Source: a bacterium
Lineage (GTDB): Bacteria > Myxococcota_A > Bradymonadia > Bradymonadales > Bradymonadaceae
Assembly (NCBI GenBank): GCA_030427705.1
Contig: JAUIBR010000050.1
Location: 1-47,243 of the forward strand
Length of the DNA: 47,243 nucleotides
Direction: 5' to 3'
The number at the start of each line of letters is the position of its first letter. Position 1 is the stretch's first letter. Below, in pieces: positions 40,396 through 47,243 of the stretch. The position numbers and the translations under genes were made by a program. The notes under the pieces are model-generated. The model worked only from the letters and a program-made list of their open reading frames with translations. It ran no database searches and was not told the DNA's origin.

Positions 40396-41187
40396 ATGCC
40401 TACAATCGAAGAACTCTCCTTAGTTTCCCCGCTGGGTGACGGCTCCTATCGCATCGATGTCCCTGATACCTGGCAGCAGGGTCGAGGTGCGTTTGGTGGG
40501 CTTGTCGTGGCGTTCTTGACGAATGCAATGTTGGCAGAAGAAGAGGACTCGGACCGAGTGTTCCGTGCGATTTCAGCGGACCTTTGTGGGCCATTGCAGG
40601 TCGGTGAAGCGACGATCGATGTGCAGGTCTTGCGGCGAGGAAACAACCTATCGAGTCTGAACGCCATGATCATTCAGCAGGATGAGGTCGTGGCTCGCGG
40701 AAGCACGGTACTTGCGAAGGACCGAGGAATCCAGATGCCGACGGATGCTTCGGCGCCGGATGCTCCACCATGGTCAGACATCAATGTGGCACCTGTCGGA
40801 CCGCCGCTCGCGCCGGTATTCACCCAACACTACGAGTTCCGGGCATTCGGGAATTTCATCTTCTCGGGCGCAGATCGACCGCTCGTCACAGGTTACGTCC
40901 GCCACAAAGAGCGCGGGCCACAGCGCACCCACGTCGGCTTGCTTGCTCTTCTGGACGCCCACTGGCCGTCATACATGGTTATGGAGAGCACGTTCCGGCC
41001 CGGCGCCACAGTCGCCTACAACGCGCAGATTGTGTGCAACCCGGCAGAACTCGACCCCGAAGCTCCTTTGCTCTTCCGCTCTTGGACGGAAGCCGCGTAC
41101 GGCGGTTATCTGGTCGAATTCCGGGAACTCTGGCACGAAGGCGAGCCTGTCGCGTTCAACCAACAAACGTTCGTGATCATCAAATAG
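40396..41187 (+). CDS. TesB-like thioesterase (double hotdog)
   Basis: 263 residues from ATG 40396, chosen because AGGA lies 6 nt before it; the frame opens at a GTG 40372 and another ATG at 40390 directly abuts AGGA. The N-terminal hotdog has GRGAFGGLVVAFLTNAM, the (Q/R)GxxGG opening of TesB/4HBT_3 acyl-CoA thioesterases (PF13622), and the FRAISADLCGPLQVGEATIDVQVLRRGNNLSSLNAMIIQ strand set. The C-terminal hotdog has LLALLDAHWPSYM and LLFRSWTEAAYGGYLVEFRELWHEGEPVAFNQQTFVI. A cytosolic acyl-CoA hydrolase is likely. The adjacency of two thioesterase genes separated by a repeat array is noteworthy. Confidence 0.82.
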   Translation: MPTIEELSLVSPLGDGSYRIDVPDTWQQGRGAFGGLVVAFLTNAMLAEEEDSDRVFRAISADLCGPLQVGEATIDVQVLRRGNNLSSLNAMIIQQDEVVARGSTVLAKDRGIQMPTDASAPDAPPWSDINVAPVGPPLAPVFTQHYEFRAFGNFIFSGADRPLVTGYVRHKERGPQRTHVGLLALLDAHWPSYMVMESTFRPGATVAYNAQIVCNPAELDPEAPLLFRSWTEAAYGGYLVEFRELWHEGEPVAFNQQTFVIIK

Positions 41188-41233
41188 CTAGGCTTTGCCT
41201 CGCTAAACGGCTCGCTTCGCAATGTAACGGCGA
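41188..41233. repeat. Short degenerate CTTCGC-type arm after thioesterase gene
   Basis: The stretch GCTTTGCCTCGC...GGCTCGCTTCGC resembles the other arrays but is short and imperfect. It leads directly into the 159-bp element, within a 256-bp gap between convergent genes (41187 stop and 41444 stop). After the element, 41393-41443 contains CGGAACGCTGGCGTTCAGC (small hairpin AACGCTGGCGTT) and no gene. Confidence 0.45.
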
Positions 41234-41392
41234 GTTGCCACTCCGTATCGAAGTTCCACAGATTTCGAGGGATTTCGTCACAGATACCCTCGGATTCTCT
41301 TTTTGGCTTTGGTTCTGGGAGATTGCACCCAGTCAACTTTAGAAAGTCTGTGGGAATCTGAGTCAAAATCTGTGCGAGTCTGTGGAACGTCC
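41234..41392 (+). repeat. Dispersed ~157-bp element, copy 1, with 10-bp terminal inverted repeats
   Basis: About 85-90% identical to 43509-43664, with sharp common borders GTTGCCACTCC and TGGAACGTCC. Inside, GTTCCACAGA (41253-41262) and TCTGTGGAAC (41379-41388) are perfect inverted repeats. Further CACAGA/TCTGTG motifs make the element an imperfect palindrome. It lies between convergent genes. No conserved open frame is present in both copies, so it is probably a non-coding repeat (MITE-like or structural). Confidence 0.8.
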
Positions 41393-41443
41393 CCCTTGCT
41401 CTGGTGGATAGCGGAACGCTGGCGTTCAGCTCGCGCAGCCGAA

Positions 41444-42190
41444 CTATTGATCGAAGAAGAACGGGTACTCTACCGTCCGCTCGTCGCCCGCCTCGGTCGC
41501 ATCAAACCCCAGCCCTTCGGCGTTTGAGATGACGCAGTTTCGGAAGTTCGGATCTTGATCGAGCTTCACCACCGCACCGAATCGCACGTTCTTGATCACG
41601 CCTTTGCGGCCAGCGCTGGATGCCTCGAAGATGACGATGGCTCGGCCAATCAGGCCGGGGACGTTGGCTTGGGCTTGCTCGAAACAACGGTCGACGATGG
41701 GTCGAATAGCCTCGATGGCCAACCGTCGCTCCATCGGTTTAATACGCGGGTCAGGCTCTCGAATATACTTCTTAGACGCGTTTCGGATTTGCTCCTGCAT
41801 TTCGCGAGACGGTTGTGCCATCCACTTGGGATCGCCCAAAACCCTTTCATTGACCGGGTCATCCCAGGTTCGGCCGGTCTCGTTGACCGGCTCCAATGCC
41901 GAATCAGAGTCCAGCGGCATGTCGGGTTCTTCAAATGGTTGTGCGGGCTGCTGCGGTTCGCCTGCGTCGCTGGGGCTCTTTGAATCCCACGCCGACGGCG
42001 ACTTCGTTGGAGTCGCCACCCGAACATCCTTCGGCTTTGGCGTCTGCTTTGGCGCCTGGCGCAGTGGGGTGCCGGCAACTTCTTGATCGTTTTCGTACCC
42101 GCTGTCCCCGCTGATCGCGAAAATCCCTAGCCCAAACAACACGACGGCGGCGATAAACGCGATGGCAATGATGTTAGGGTCACGGTTCAA
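41444..42190 (-). CDS. Membrane-anchored protein with AgmX/PglI C-terminal-like domain
   Basis: 248 residues. A single N-terminal anchor (IIAIAFIAAVVLFGLGIFAI, residues about 6-26) is followed by a Pro/Ser/acidic linker of about 100 residues. The C-terminal ~90 residues (MERRLAIEAIRPIVDRCFEQAQANVPGLIGRAIVIFEAS...GVIKNVRFGAV...NCVISNAEGLGFD...VEYPFFFDQ) have the AgmX/PglI C-terminal pattern: I-x-P-x-V-x-x-C-(Y/F)-E, then GR-x-V-x-F, a C before the last helix, and YPF at the end. The two Cys could pair. In myxobacteria such domains occur in gliding and TonB-like periplasmic proteins. Predicted inner-membrane anchored with a periplasmic domain. Divergent from the TPR gene. Confidence 0.72.
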   Translation of the reverse strand: MNRDPNIIAIAFIAAVVLFGLGIFAISGDSGYENDQEVAGTPLRQAPKQTPKPKDVRVATPTKSPSAWDSKSPSDAGEPQQPAQPFEEPDMPLDSDSALEPVNETGRTWDDPVNERVLGDPKWMAQPSREMQEQIRNASKKYIREPDPRIKPMERRLAIEAIRPIVDRCFEQAQANVPGLIGRAIVIFEASSAGRKGVIKNVRFGAVVKLDQDPNFRNCVISNAEGLGFDATEAGDERTVEYPFFFDQ

Positions 42191-42246
42191 AACTTCTCCT
42201 TCCGGCGTCAGTGTATACCATTTTGTTCGTGACCGTGGAGTTGTGC

Positions 42247-43377
42247 ATGGAAGACAGCATTATCGACTCAGAAGAGTGGTTGGCTGAAAAGGCCGAAGCC
42301 GCGATGAAAGCTGGGGATCCGGCTGCCATTGGGTACCTCGAACGCTTGCTAGACGTGCTAGAAGGCGAGTCGAATCGACATCAGGCCTACAGCAATTTGG
42401 GAATCGCTCGGTTTCGAAACCGTGACCTGACCGGCGCACGTGAAGCGTTTGAAAAGGCCGAGGAGCTGCGCGAAGATCACGGAACCACATCGTATGCTCT
42501 TGGCCATTGCGAGGCGGCCGCCGGCAAGTGGTGGCGCGCCCTGTACCGGTTCACCCGCGCCATCTATCTGGGCGCAGACAGCCAAGACGAACACGTCGAG
42601 TTTTTGCGAAGCGCCGCCGTTGCGGCACGCCATCTACAGCAAACTCGGCTCGCTGAAGACCTGTTGCTTGGCGCTAAAGAGCGCACACCGCATCATCCCC
42701 AGGTCTTGGAATCACTCGGAAGACTGTACGAACAACAAGAGCGCTGGCTGGAAGCCATCTCGGTCCGAGACGAACTCATCGAAGTTCTGAAAGGCAACGA
42801 CCCATCGCGGCGCGTGAAGCTCTTGAGCCCAGCGATGGAAAGCACGCCAGCCGCCGAAGATGCCGAAACCCAACGAAATAGCCTCAATCAGCGCCTACGT
42901 TCTGGGTTCCAGGTCGTTGACGACTCGACCGAGCCGGAGCTGCCAGACGCGCGGATGAGCCGCACAACGCACCCGGCTGGCCTGCACACGATGATTGAGA
43001 ATCTGAGCCGCCATGAACGCGCGGTTCAACTGCTCGAAACGGCACAAGTCATCTGGGCTCGCGCCCATCACGAGCGCCTCGATGCCCATATCTCGCCGTA
43101 TATCCTGGCCGCGGCAACTCAATGGATTGTTGAGCGCCGCCATTTCGCCGTCCCATCTACCGTCGAAGCTATCACAAAGGACTTCGGCATCGCCGAAGAA
43201 CAACTACGCGCGACGGCGCGACAACTGGTCATGCAATTCCAGATCGAGATCGTCTCGCACCGCTTACTGATGCATGGATTGGGCGCACAAGACGGCGCGC
43301 ATCTCGCACGAACGTTTCAAGCCATCATGACCGGTGGAAAGGTCGATGATTTCGGCAGCGGTCGCCACCTGCTCTAG
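42247..43377 (+). CDS. TPR-containing protein
   Basis: 376 residues from ATG 42247, selected for the GGAG 8 nt upstream; the frame is open from 42211 without RBS support. Helical repeats are seen at HQAYSNLGIARFRNRDLTGAREAFEKAEELRE, ALGHCEAAAGKWWRALYRFTRAIYLG, AAAVARHLQQTRLAEDLLLGAKERTPHHPQVLESLGRLYEQQERWLEAISVRDELIE (about residues 25-200; TPR-like). The last ~130 residues (HTMIENLSRHERAVQLLETAQVIWARAHHERL, then VPSTVEAITKDFGIAEEQLRATARQLV) form another helical domain, and the latter part looks like a small HTH. Cytosolic, function unknown. Only 56 bp separate it from the divergent AgmX-like gene, so they may share regulation. Confidence 0.72.
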   Translation: MEDSIIDSEEWLAEKAEAAMKAGDPAAIGYLERLLDVLEGESNRHQAYSNLGIARFRNRDLTGAREAFEKAEELREDHGTTSYALGHCEAAAGKWWRALYRFTRAIYLGADSQDEHVEFLRSAAVAARHLQQTRLAEDLLLGAKERTPHHPQVLESLGRLYEQQERWLEAISVRDELIEVLKGNDPSRRVKLLSPAMESTPAAEDAETQRNSLNQRLRSGFQVVDDSTEPELPDARMSRTTHPAGLHTMIENLSRHERAVQLLETAQVIWARAHHERLDAHISPYILAAATQWIVERRHFAVPSTVEAITKDFGIAEEQLRATARQLVMQFQIEIVSHRLLMHGLGAQDGAHLARTFQAIMTGGKVDDFGSGRHLL

Positions 43378-43380
43378 TTT

Positions 43381-43500
43381 CTCACTCGCTATCGCTCGTT
43401 CGGAGCTCGCGCTGCGCGCTCGGGGCTCGGCTTCGCTGCGCTTGCCTCGGGGCTCACTTCGCTTTGCTCGTTCGGGTTAGTTCTGGGCATCCCTTGCTCT
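43381..43500. repeat. CTCGCTT-type repeat array, left arm
   Basis: The array follows the TPR gene stop directly. It is made of CTCGGGGCTC-(G/A)-CTTCGC-type units and opposite-oriented relatives occur at 43665-43768. The whole 430-bp gap 43378-43807 contains no gene: left arm, 156-bp element, right arm. Confidence 0.75.
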
Positions 43501-43508
43501 AGTAGCGT

Positions 43509-43664
43509 GTTGCCACTCCGTGTCGAAGTTCCACAGACTTCGAGAGATCTTTTTCACAGAGACCCTCGGATTCTTTTTGGCTTTGGTTCTGGCGATTCCG
43601 CCCAGTCAATTTTAGAAAGTCTGTGGGAATCTGAGTCAAATCTGTGCACATCTGTGGAACGTCC
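43509..43664 (+). repeat. Dispersed ~157-bp element, copy 2, with 10-bp terminal inverted repeats
   Basis: Second copy of the element at 41234-41392, same orientation. Inverted repeats GTTCCACAGA (43528-43537) and TCTGTGGAAC (43651-43660) are conserved exactly, while the central part carries substitutions and a 2-bp deletion. Here it is flanked on both sides by facing repeat arrays. The sequence CCCTTGCTCT just outside the left border also occurs just outside the right border of copy 1. Confidence 0.8.
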
Positions 43665-43768
43665 TAAGCCCGAGGCGAAGCCGAGCCCCGAGCAAGGCCG
43701 AAGGCCAATGCGAGCCCCGAGCGCAAAGCGCGAGCCCCGAGTGAGCAAAGCGAGCGAGCAACAGTGAC
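43665..43768. repeat. CGAGCCCCGAG-type repeat array, right arm
   Basis: Units such as GCCCGAGGCGAAGCCGAGCC and GCGAGCCCCGAGTGAGCAAA are reverse complements of motifs in the left arm at 43381-43500. The two arms could pair into a stem of up to about 100 bp with the 156-bp element in the loop. Confidence 0.75.
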
Positions 43769-43807
43769 GAACCGCCACCGCAGCTGGTAAAAGCTCAACA
43801 AACATTG

Positions 43808-45373
43808 ATGAGAACCACAATGCTGTTGAAACATCCAAAGATTTACGTAGACGCTCAAGGCAACACGACCCATGCCATTTTGTGGGGCGATGATGCTCGC
43901 ATCGTTGCGATTGGCGACGACGCGATTGCTCAGCACTCCGGCACGGATGTGGTGGAGCCTGAGGGCGCGTGTGTGTTTCCTGCGTTGTGTGATGCCCACA
44001 TTCACCTGTGGAGTCTGGGTTTGCGCGCAGGTGCAGTGTCGATGCGTGACGCGATGTCGACCGCAGAGGTGTACAACCGAATTCGACGATACGACCTCGA
44101 TAGCTCGCCGTCCGGCTGGATTCTGGGCACGGATTGGGACCAGCATCTGTGGGAGGACTCGGACGAGCTCAGCCTGATTCACCTTGATGCACTGTGGCCG
44201 GACAAGCCGATGAGCTTGCGTCGAGTCGATGGACATGCGCTCTGGGTCAACTCCGAAGCCCTGCGGCGTGCCAATATCACCGAATCCTACGACCCTGGCG
44301 ATGGCGGTTTCCTTGGGCGAGACCGCAACGGAATGCTGAACGGGCTACTGGTGGACGATGCGATGCATCCCGTGCTCGACGTCATTCCTGAGGCCTCGGA
44401 ACAAGAAGACCGCGAGACGTTCCTGAACAGTGCGCGGATGCTGCACAGCCACGGCATCGTCAGCGCGCATAAGGCGTGGATGCCGCCGCACCAAATGCCG
44501 ATGCTCTATGCGCTCGAAGACGCCGGCGAGCTGCCGCTGCGCATGCACTTACTCTTCGACGTGCATGGCAAGGGTATCGACGCGCTCCTGAAGCGCGGGC
44601 CGATCATCGACGACGAGGCATGGCTCAACGAATGCGGGATTAAGTTCTTCGCGGATGGTGCGTTGGGAAGCCAGGGTGCCGCGGTGTTGGAACCATATCC
44701 AAGCGGCAAACACGGCGTCATCGTTGATGACCCGACGTTCATGGACGCGAAAGTGCCGCAACTAATCTCCGGCGGTTGGCAGGTCGCAACCCATGCGATT
44801 GGGGATGCTGCTGCGCACAACGTGCTCAACTCGTACGCCAAAGCGGATGCGGAAAAGCTCGCATACTCGCGCTCGCGCATCGAGCACTGTCAGATGATGA
44901 CCACCGAAGACATCGACCGCATGCGCACAATGGGCGTCATCGCGAGCATCCAAACCATCCACATGTACAGCGACGCTGCATGGGCCGACGAGCTTCTGAC
45001 ACAAGAGCAGCTCGACCGCTTGTTCCGCTGGCGAGACCTCGAAGACGCCACGTTGCTGTGCGCGGGCAGCGATTATCCCATCGAAGACCCCAACCCCTGG
45101 CACGGTATCGCCACCGCCATCTCTCGCCTGGACCGCAAAGGCCGCGAGTTCAACGGACATCAGCGCCTCACACGTGAAGACATCCTGATGTCATACACGA
45201 TAGACGCCGCCTACTCGGCCTTCTGGGAAGACCACCTGGGCACCCTGGAAGTCGGGAAATTGGCGGATTGGATTGTGTTGGAGAATGACCCAGTCCACTG
45301 CAGCGTGCAGGAGCTTTGGGATATGCGCGTTGCCGAAACCTGGTTGCATGGTCAGCGTGTGCTCGCTCGCTAA
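43808..45373 (+). CDS. YtcJ-like amidohydrolase
   Basis: 521 residues from ATG 43808 (a TTG precedes at 43805; Met at 43820 is also possible). Metal-dependent hydrolase of the amidohydro_3 type (PF07969). Metal-binding HxH is in CDAHIHLWSLG, then the long VDGHALWVNSEALRRANI, IKFFADGALGSQGAAVLEPY, HAIGDAAAHNVLNSY, RIEHCQMM and LCAGSDYPIEDPNPWHGIATAISR. The end LEVGKLADWIVLENDP is typical of imidazolonepropionase/YtcJ-like enzymes. It would hydrolyse an amide or cyclic amide; the substrate is not predictable. Full length relative to the family. Its stop lies in a repeat array. Confidence 0.85.
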   Translation: MRTTMLLKHPKIYVDAQGNTTHAILWGDDARIVAIGDDAIAQHSGTDVVEPEGACVFPALCDAHIHLWSLGLRAGAVSMRDAMSTAEVYNRIRRYDLDSSPSGWILGTDWDQHLWEDSDELSLIHLDALWPDKPMSLRRVDGHALWVNSEALRRANITESYDPGDGGFLGRDRNGMLNGLLVDDAMHPVLDVIPEASEQEDRETFLNSARMLHSHGIVSAHKAWMPPHQMPMLYALEDAGELPLRMHLLFDVHGKGIDALLKRGPIIDDEAWLNECGIKFFADGALGSQGAAVLEPYPSGKHGVIVDDPTFMDAKVPQLISGGWQVATHAIGDAAAHNVLNSYAKADAEKLAYSRSRIEHCQMMTTEDIDRMRTMGVIASIQTIHMYSDAAWADELLTQEQLDRLFRWRDLEDATLLCAGSDYPIEDPNPWHGIATAISRLDRKGREFNGHQRLTREDILMSYTIDAAYSAFWEDHLGTLEVGKLADWIVLENDPVHCSVQELWDMRVAETWLHGQRVLAR

Positions 45374-45456
45374 CACTCGCTCGGGTGCTCGCTTCGCTCG
45401 GGGCTCGGCTTTGCTTCGCTCGCCTCGGGGCTCACTTCGCTTCGCTTGTTCGGCTC
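45373..45456. repeat. CTTCGCTCGGGGCTCGGC repeat array, left arm
   Basis: The array begins at the amidohydrolase stop (TAACACTCGCTCGGGTGCTC), with units CTTCGCTCGGGGCTCGGCTT and CTCACTTCGCTTCGC. The inverse arm is at 45501-45641. The 272-bp gap 45374-45645 between two convergent genes holds no gene; about 45 bp of ordinary sequence separate the arms. Confidence 0.78.
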
Positions 45457-45500
45457 TGTTCTTTGGTGAAACTCGAAATCCGCAATCAACACGAATCAGC

Positions 45501-45641
45501 CCGAGGCGAAGCCGAGCCCCGAGCGAGGCCACGGCCGACGCGAGACCCGAGCGCGAAGCGCGAGACCCGAGCGCGAAGCGCGAGACCCGAGCGCGAAGCG
45601 CGAGACCCGAGCGCGTGAGCGCGAGACCCGAGCGCGAAGCG
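45501..45641. repeat. Tandem 20-bp CGAGACCCGAGCGCGAAGCG repeats, right arm
   Basis: After a degenerate start (CCCGAGGCGAAGCCGAGCCC) there are three exact 20-bp copies at 45541, 45561 and 45581, a 21-bp variant at 45601 and another copy at 45622-45641. The array ends at the stop codon of the acid phosphatase gene at 45646. Its motifs are reverse complements of those in the left arm. Confidence 0.85.
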
Positions 45642-45645
45642 CGAG

Positions 45646-46917
45646 TCAACGTTTCGTATTCAGATTCTCAGTCTTCAGAAGAACCTTCAGCTCTTCGCCG
45701 ACTCCAAACTCGTGGTCGTAGAGCGCGCCTTCCCAGTATCCGTACATTGGATTGGGAAGCATGAACCACTTCACGCCCCAGTTCTCGTCGTTTGCAGCTT
45801 CTAGCGCGTTGCGCTCTTCGACACCCGTCTTTGCACCGCCCACGAAGTCACCCAGGTTGTCACCGAAGAGCATGATGATGCGGTGCGTTTCTGCGACTCG
45901 CTCGCGTCGTGGCGTCTTGTCTGAGCCCCAGCCGTCTTCTTCGTTCTTCAACAGGACCGTATCGATACTGTCGTTGATTGGTAGGTCGAGCTTTTCCAGG
46001 TTCCGACGCGTTGCTTCCTCGAGCGACGAAGATCGATTCGAGACGTAGAAAATTTCGACACCTTTCGCGTCTGCGGCACGAAGGAACTCGACCGCGCCAG
46101 GTACTGCGCTGCAGTTCGCTTCGTTGACCCAGCTGTTCCAGCGGCTGCTATGGTAGCCAACCTGGTCGGCAATCAAACGCGCTTGGAATGGTGAGTTGTC
46201 GATGACCGTCTCGTCCAAGTCGAGGATGATCGCTGGAGGTTTGTTCTCGAAGTTTGGTCCCTGGTCGACGGTCGCCGTCCAAGACGTATCTTCGATCGCC
46301 TGGTCGAGCATCATCGTCGCCACGCGGTACGTCATCTTGGAGTTCGCCTGATACTCAGCTGCGGTCTGTACCCATGCCGTCGCGTCCAAGTTTGCGCTTG
46401 CCTGACGCGTGTCCGACTCACAGGTCTTGAAGTCGCCATCGCCAATCTCAGCGACGATGTCGAGCGTGCCGTACCGATAGATAACACCAATTTCCGTGTC
46501 GCCGGCCCAGAACTGGAGCCAGTCGTAGCGTTCGTCATCAATCTCGATGCGGTGAATCAAGAATTCATCGTCATCGGTGTTGTCCCAAACCATGTTGAAA
46601 TCATCACCGTGGTCCATGAACCCAAGCTGCACGTTGGCCAGATAAATCTGGCGAGCTTGTGTGACGCGAAGGCGCGACTTCTCGTTGTAGGTGCGCGAGC
46701 GGTCAACCAAAGGGTCAAGCCGGCTCGAATCTTCCAGGTCTTTGAAGTCCGCAAACTCACAAACAGGAGCAGCAGGAAACAGCGAGTCAGCCTTGCCGTC
46801 TGCGCCTTGCACATACTCGTTGTAGTCGATGTTATCGGTATCCGATCCGCCGGAATCACAAGCGGCGAGTCCGAAGGCGAGTAGGCTAGCAGCGAAGACT
46901 GGGGTGAACTTGTTCAT
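45646..46917 (-). CDS. HAD class IIIB acid phosphatase lipoprotein with N-terminal extension
   Basis: 423 residues from ATG 46917 (signal MNKFTPVFAASLLAFGLAAC, lipobox LAAC, Cys20; Met at 46932 or 46929 would add a few residues). After the lipobox comes GADGKADS. The C-terminal ~200 residues are the HAD IIIB acid phosphatase (PF03767) related to lipoprotein e(P4): IILDLDETVIDN with nucleophile Asp233 and acid Asp235, FYVSNRSS, the Lys of DKTPRRERV, and MLFGDNLGDF. Such enzymes dephosphorylate nucleotides or other small phosphates outside the cytoplasmic membrane. Residues about 50-165 form an extra N-terminal domain (QIYLANVQLGFMDHG, WLQFWAGDTEIGVIYRYGTLDIVAEIGDGDF) not usual for e(P4), which is about 270 residues long. 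It is convergent with the amidohydrolase. Confidence 0.82.
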   Translation of the reverse strand: MNKFTPVFAASLLAFGLAACDSGGSDTDNIDYNEYVQGADGKADSLFPAAPVCEFADFKDLEDSSRLDPLVDRSRTYNEKSRLRVTQARQIYLANVQLGFMDHGDDFNMVWDNTDDDEFLIHRIEIDDERYDWLQFWAGDTEIGVIYRYGTLDIVAEIGDGDFKTCESDTRQASANLDATAWVQTAAEYQANSKMTYRVATMMLDQAIEDTSWTATVDQGPNFENKPPAIILDLDETVIDNSPFQARLIADQVGYHSSRWNSWVNEANCSAVPGAVEFLRAADAKGVEIFYVSNRSSSLEEATRRNLEKLDLPINDSIDTVLLKNEEDGWGSDKTPRRERVAETHRIIMLFGDNLGDFVGGAKTGVEERNALEAANDENWGVKWFMLPNPMYGYWEGALYDHEFGVGEELKVLLKTENLNTKR

Positions 46918-47134
46918 GGTGTGTTCCATCATGTGTTTGCGTGTACGCGCGGACTATACAGCACAGCCCGTGCCAAACTTCGGCGACATTTTGGTGATCG
47001 CACCCTCGGCGACAAATAGCGTCCTGATCACGGTTTCCGAGGTCTTCTAGCGAGATGATTGAGTTCCGATTCGCCAGGGAAGTGGCAGATCAATCTTCCG
47101 GTCTCACGCAGATTGTGTTGCCGATCCGCCACAC
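46918..47134. other. Upstream region of acid phosphatase gene, no gene seen
   Basis: About 217 bp upstream of the lipoprotein start contain its presumed promoter and non-coding sequence, with no convincing ORF, RNA or known element. Together with the repeat array at 47135-47243 this makes a gene-free stretch of more than 300 bp. Confidence 0.5.
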
Positions 47135-47243
47135 TCGGTGAGCAAAGCGAACCAAATCGGTGAGCAAAGCGAACCAAATCGGTGAGGCAAAGCCGAACCA
47201 AATCGGTGAGGCAAAGCCGAACCAAATCGGTGAGCAAAGCGAA
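47135..47243. repeat. Tandem 22-24-bp repeats (TCGGTGAGCAAAGCGAACCA), running off the window
   Basis: Five units: two of 22 bp (47135, 47157), two of 24 bp with extra G and C (47179, 47203) and a partial unit from 47227 to the edge. They share GCAAAGC/GAA motifs with the arrays at 38-46 kb but form their own unit. The full extent is beyond the window. Confidence 0.8.

Noticed and set aside
43507-43767. 86-residue frame in the repeated 156-bp element as a small transposase or peptide
   Set aside because: The corresponding frame in copy 1 ends after about 36 codons and the sequence turns into repeat translation; no conserved coding potential.
45273-45764. Plus-strand frames (163 and 100 residues) across the 20-bp array
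   Set aside because: Made of Arg/Ala/Ser-rich translations of the repeat and overlapping two real genes.

Overview
The window looks like a chromosomal segment of a deltaproteobacterial/Myxococcota-type bacterium, possibly of the Bradymonadales kind. This is an inference. It rests on several large lipoproteins with asparagine-rich NNx tripeptide linkers behind the lipobox, an IgGFc-binding-like surface protein, an AgmX/PglI C-terminal-like domain, and a FliA/WhiG-type sigma factor. No tRNA, rRNA, CRISPR array, transposase or phage gene was seen.

Region 1 (1-13.1 kb, all minus strand): a seven-gene surface/unknown-function cluster. A two-gene module, a ~1,113-residue acidic protein of likely alpha-helical repeats followed by a ~351-residue cytosolic LVIVD-like beta-propeller, is present twice (13086-8687 and 6367-1971). 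An HTH protein and a Cys-rich NNx lipoprotein lie between the copies, and an IgGFc-binding-like NNx lipoprotein, cut by the window edge, follows. Both module copies have the same TGATG stop/start overlap. The paralogues are nearly identical at the start of the large gene and more diverged elsewhere. A small secreted protein with four YTDPTA-type repeats (13216-13866, plus) closes the region.

Region 2 (13.9-31.3 kb): a polysaccharide (O-antigen or capsule-like) locus. It has two GT4-type glycosyltransferases and an RmlC-like cupin on the minus strand. Divergent from these is a translationally coupled plus-strand operon: an acetyltransferase, 3,4-ketoisomerase and PLP aminotransferase that make a dTDP-3-acetamido-3,6-dideoxyhexose (Fuc3NAc or Qui3NAc), then a hexapeptide acyltransferase, a Wzx flippase and a GT2. 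FkbM methyltransferase, GT4 and WbpA-type UDP-HexNAc 6-dehydrogenase genes follow. Two minus-strand genes, an AsnB-type amidotransferase and a Wzy-like membrane protein, are wedged in and overlap their convergent neighbours. AsnB plus WbpA suggests an amidated uronic acid in the polymer. A FliA/WhiG-type sigma factor and a CbrC-pglD-rmlD operon follow. Glucose-1-phosphate thymidylyltransferase (RmlA) and dTDP-glucose 4,6-dehydratase (RmlB) are not in the window.

Region 3 (31.3-33.4 kb): an intergenic element of inverted AGCTGAA-like repeats, a Fur-box-controlled thioredoxin-like [2Fe-2S] ferredoxin, and a compact three-gene module led by a TIGR04255-family protein with two unknown partners. 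The module looks AT-richer than its surroundings and may have been acquired.

Region 4 (33.5-47.2 kb): envelope and housekeeping accessory genes. These are a PLD-family lipoprotein with three lamin-tail domains, a 768-residue NNx lipoprotein, an orphan ABC-2 permease, two hotdog thioesterases, an AgmX/PglI-like anchored protein, a TPR protein, a YtcJ-like amidohydrolase and a HAD class IIIB acid phosphatase lipoprotein. From 38.4 kb on, every sizeable gene gap but one (the short 42191-42246 divergent gap) holds arrays of CTTCGCTCG/CGAGCGAAGC-type repeats, often in facing inverted orientation. Two gaps also hold a ~157-bp element with 10-bp terminal inverted repeats (GTTCCACAGA/TCTGTGGAAC). These arrays are absent from the first 31 kb.
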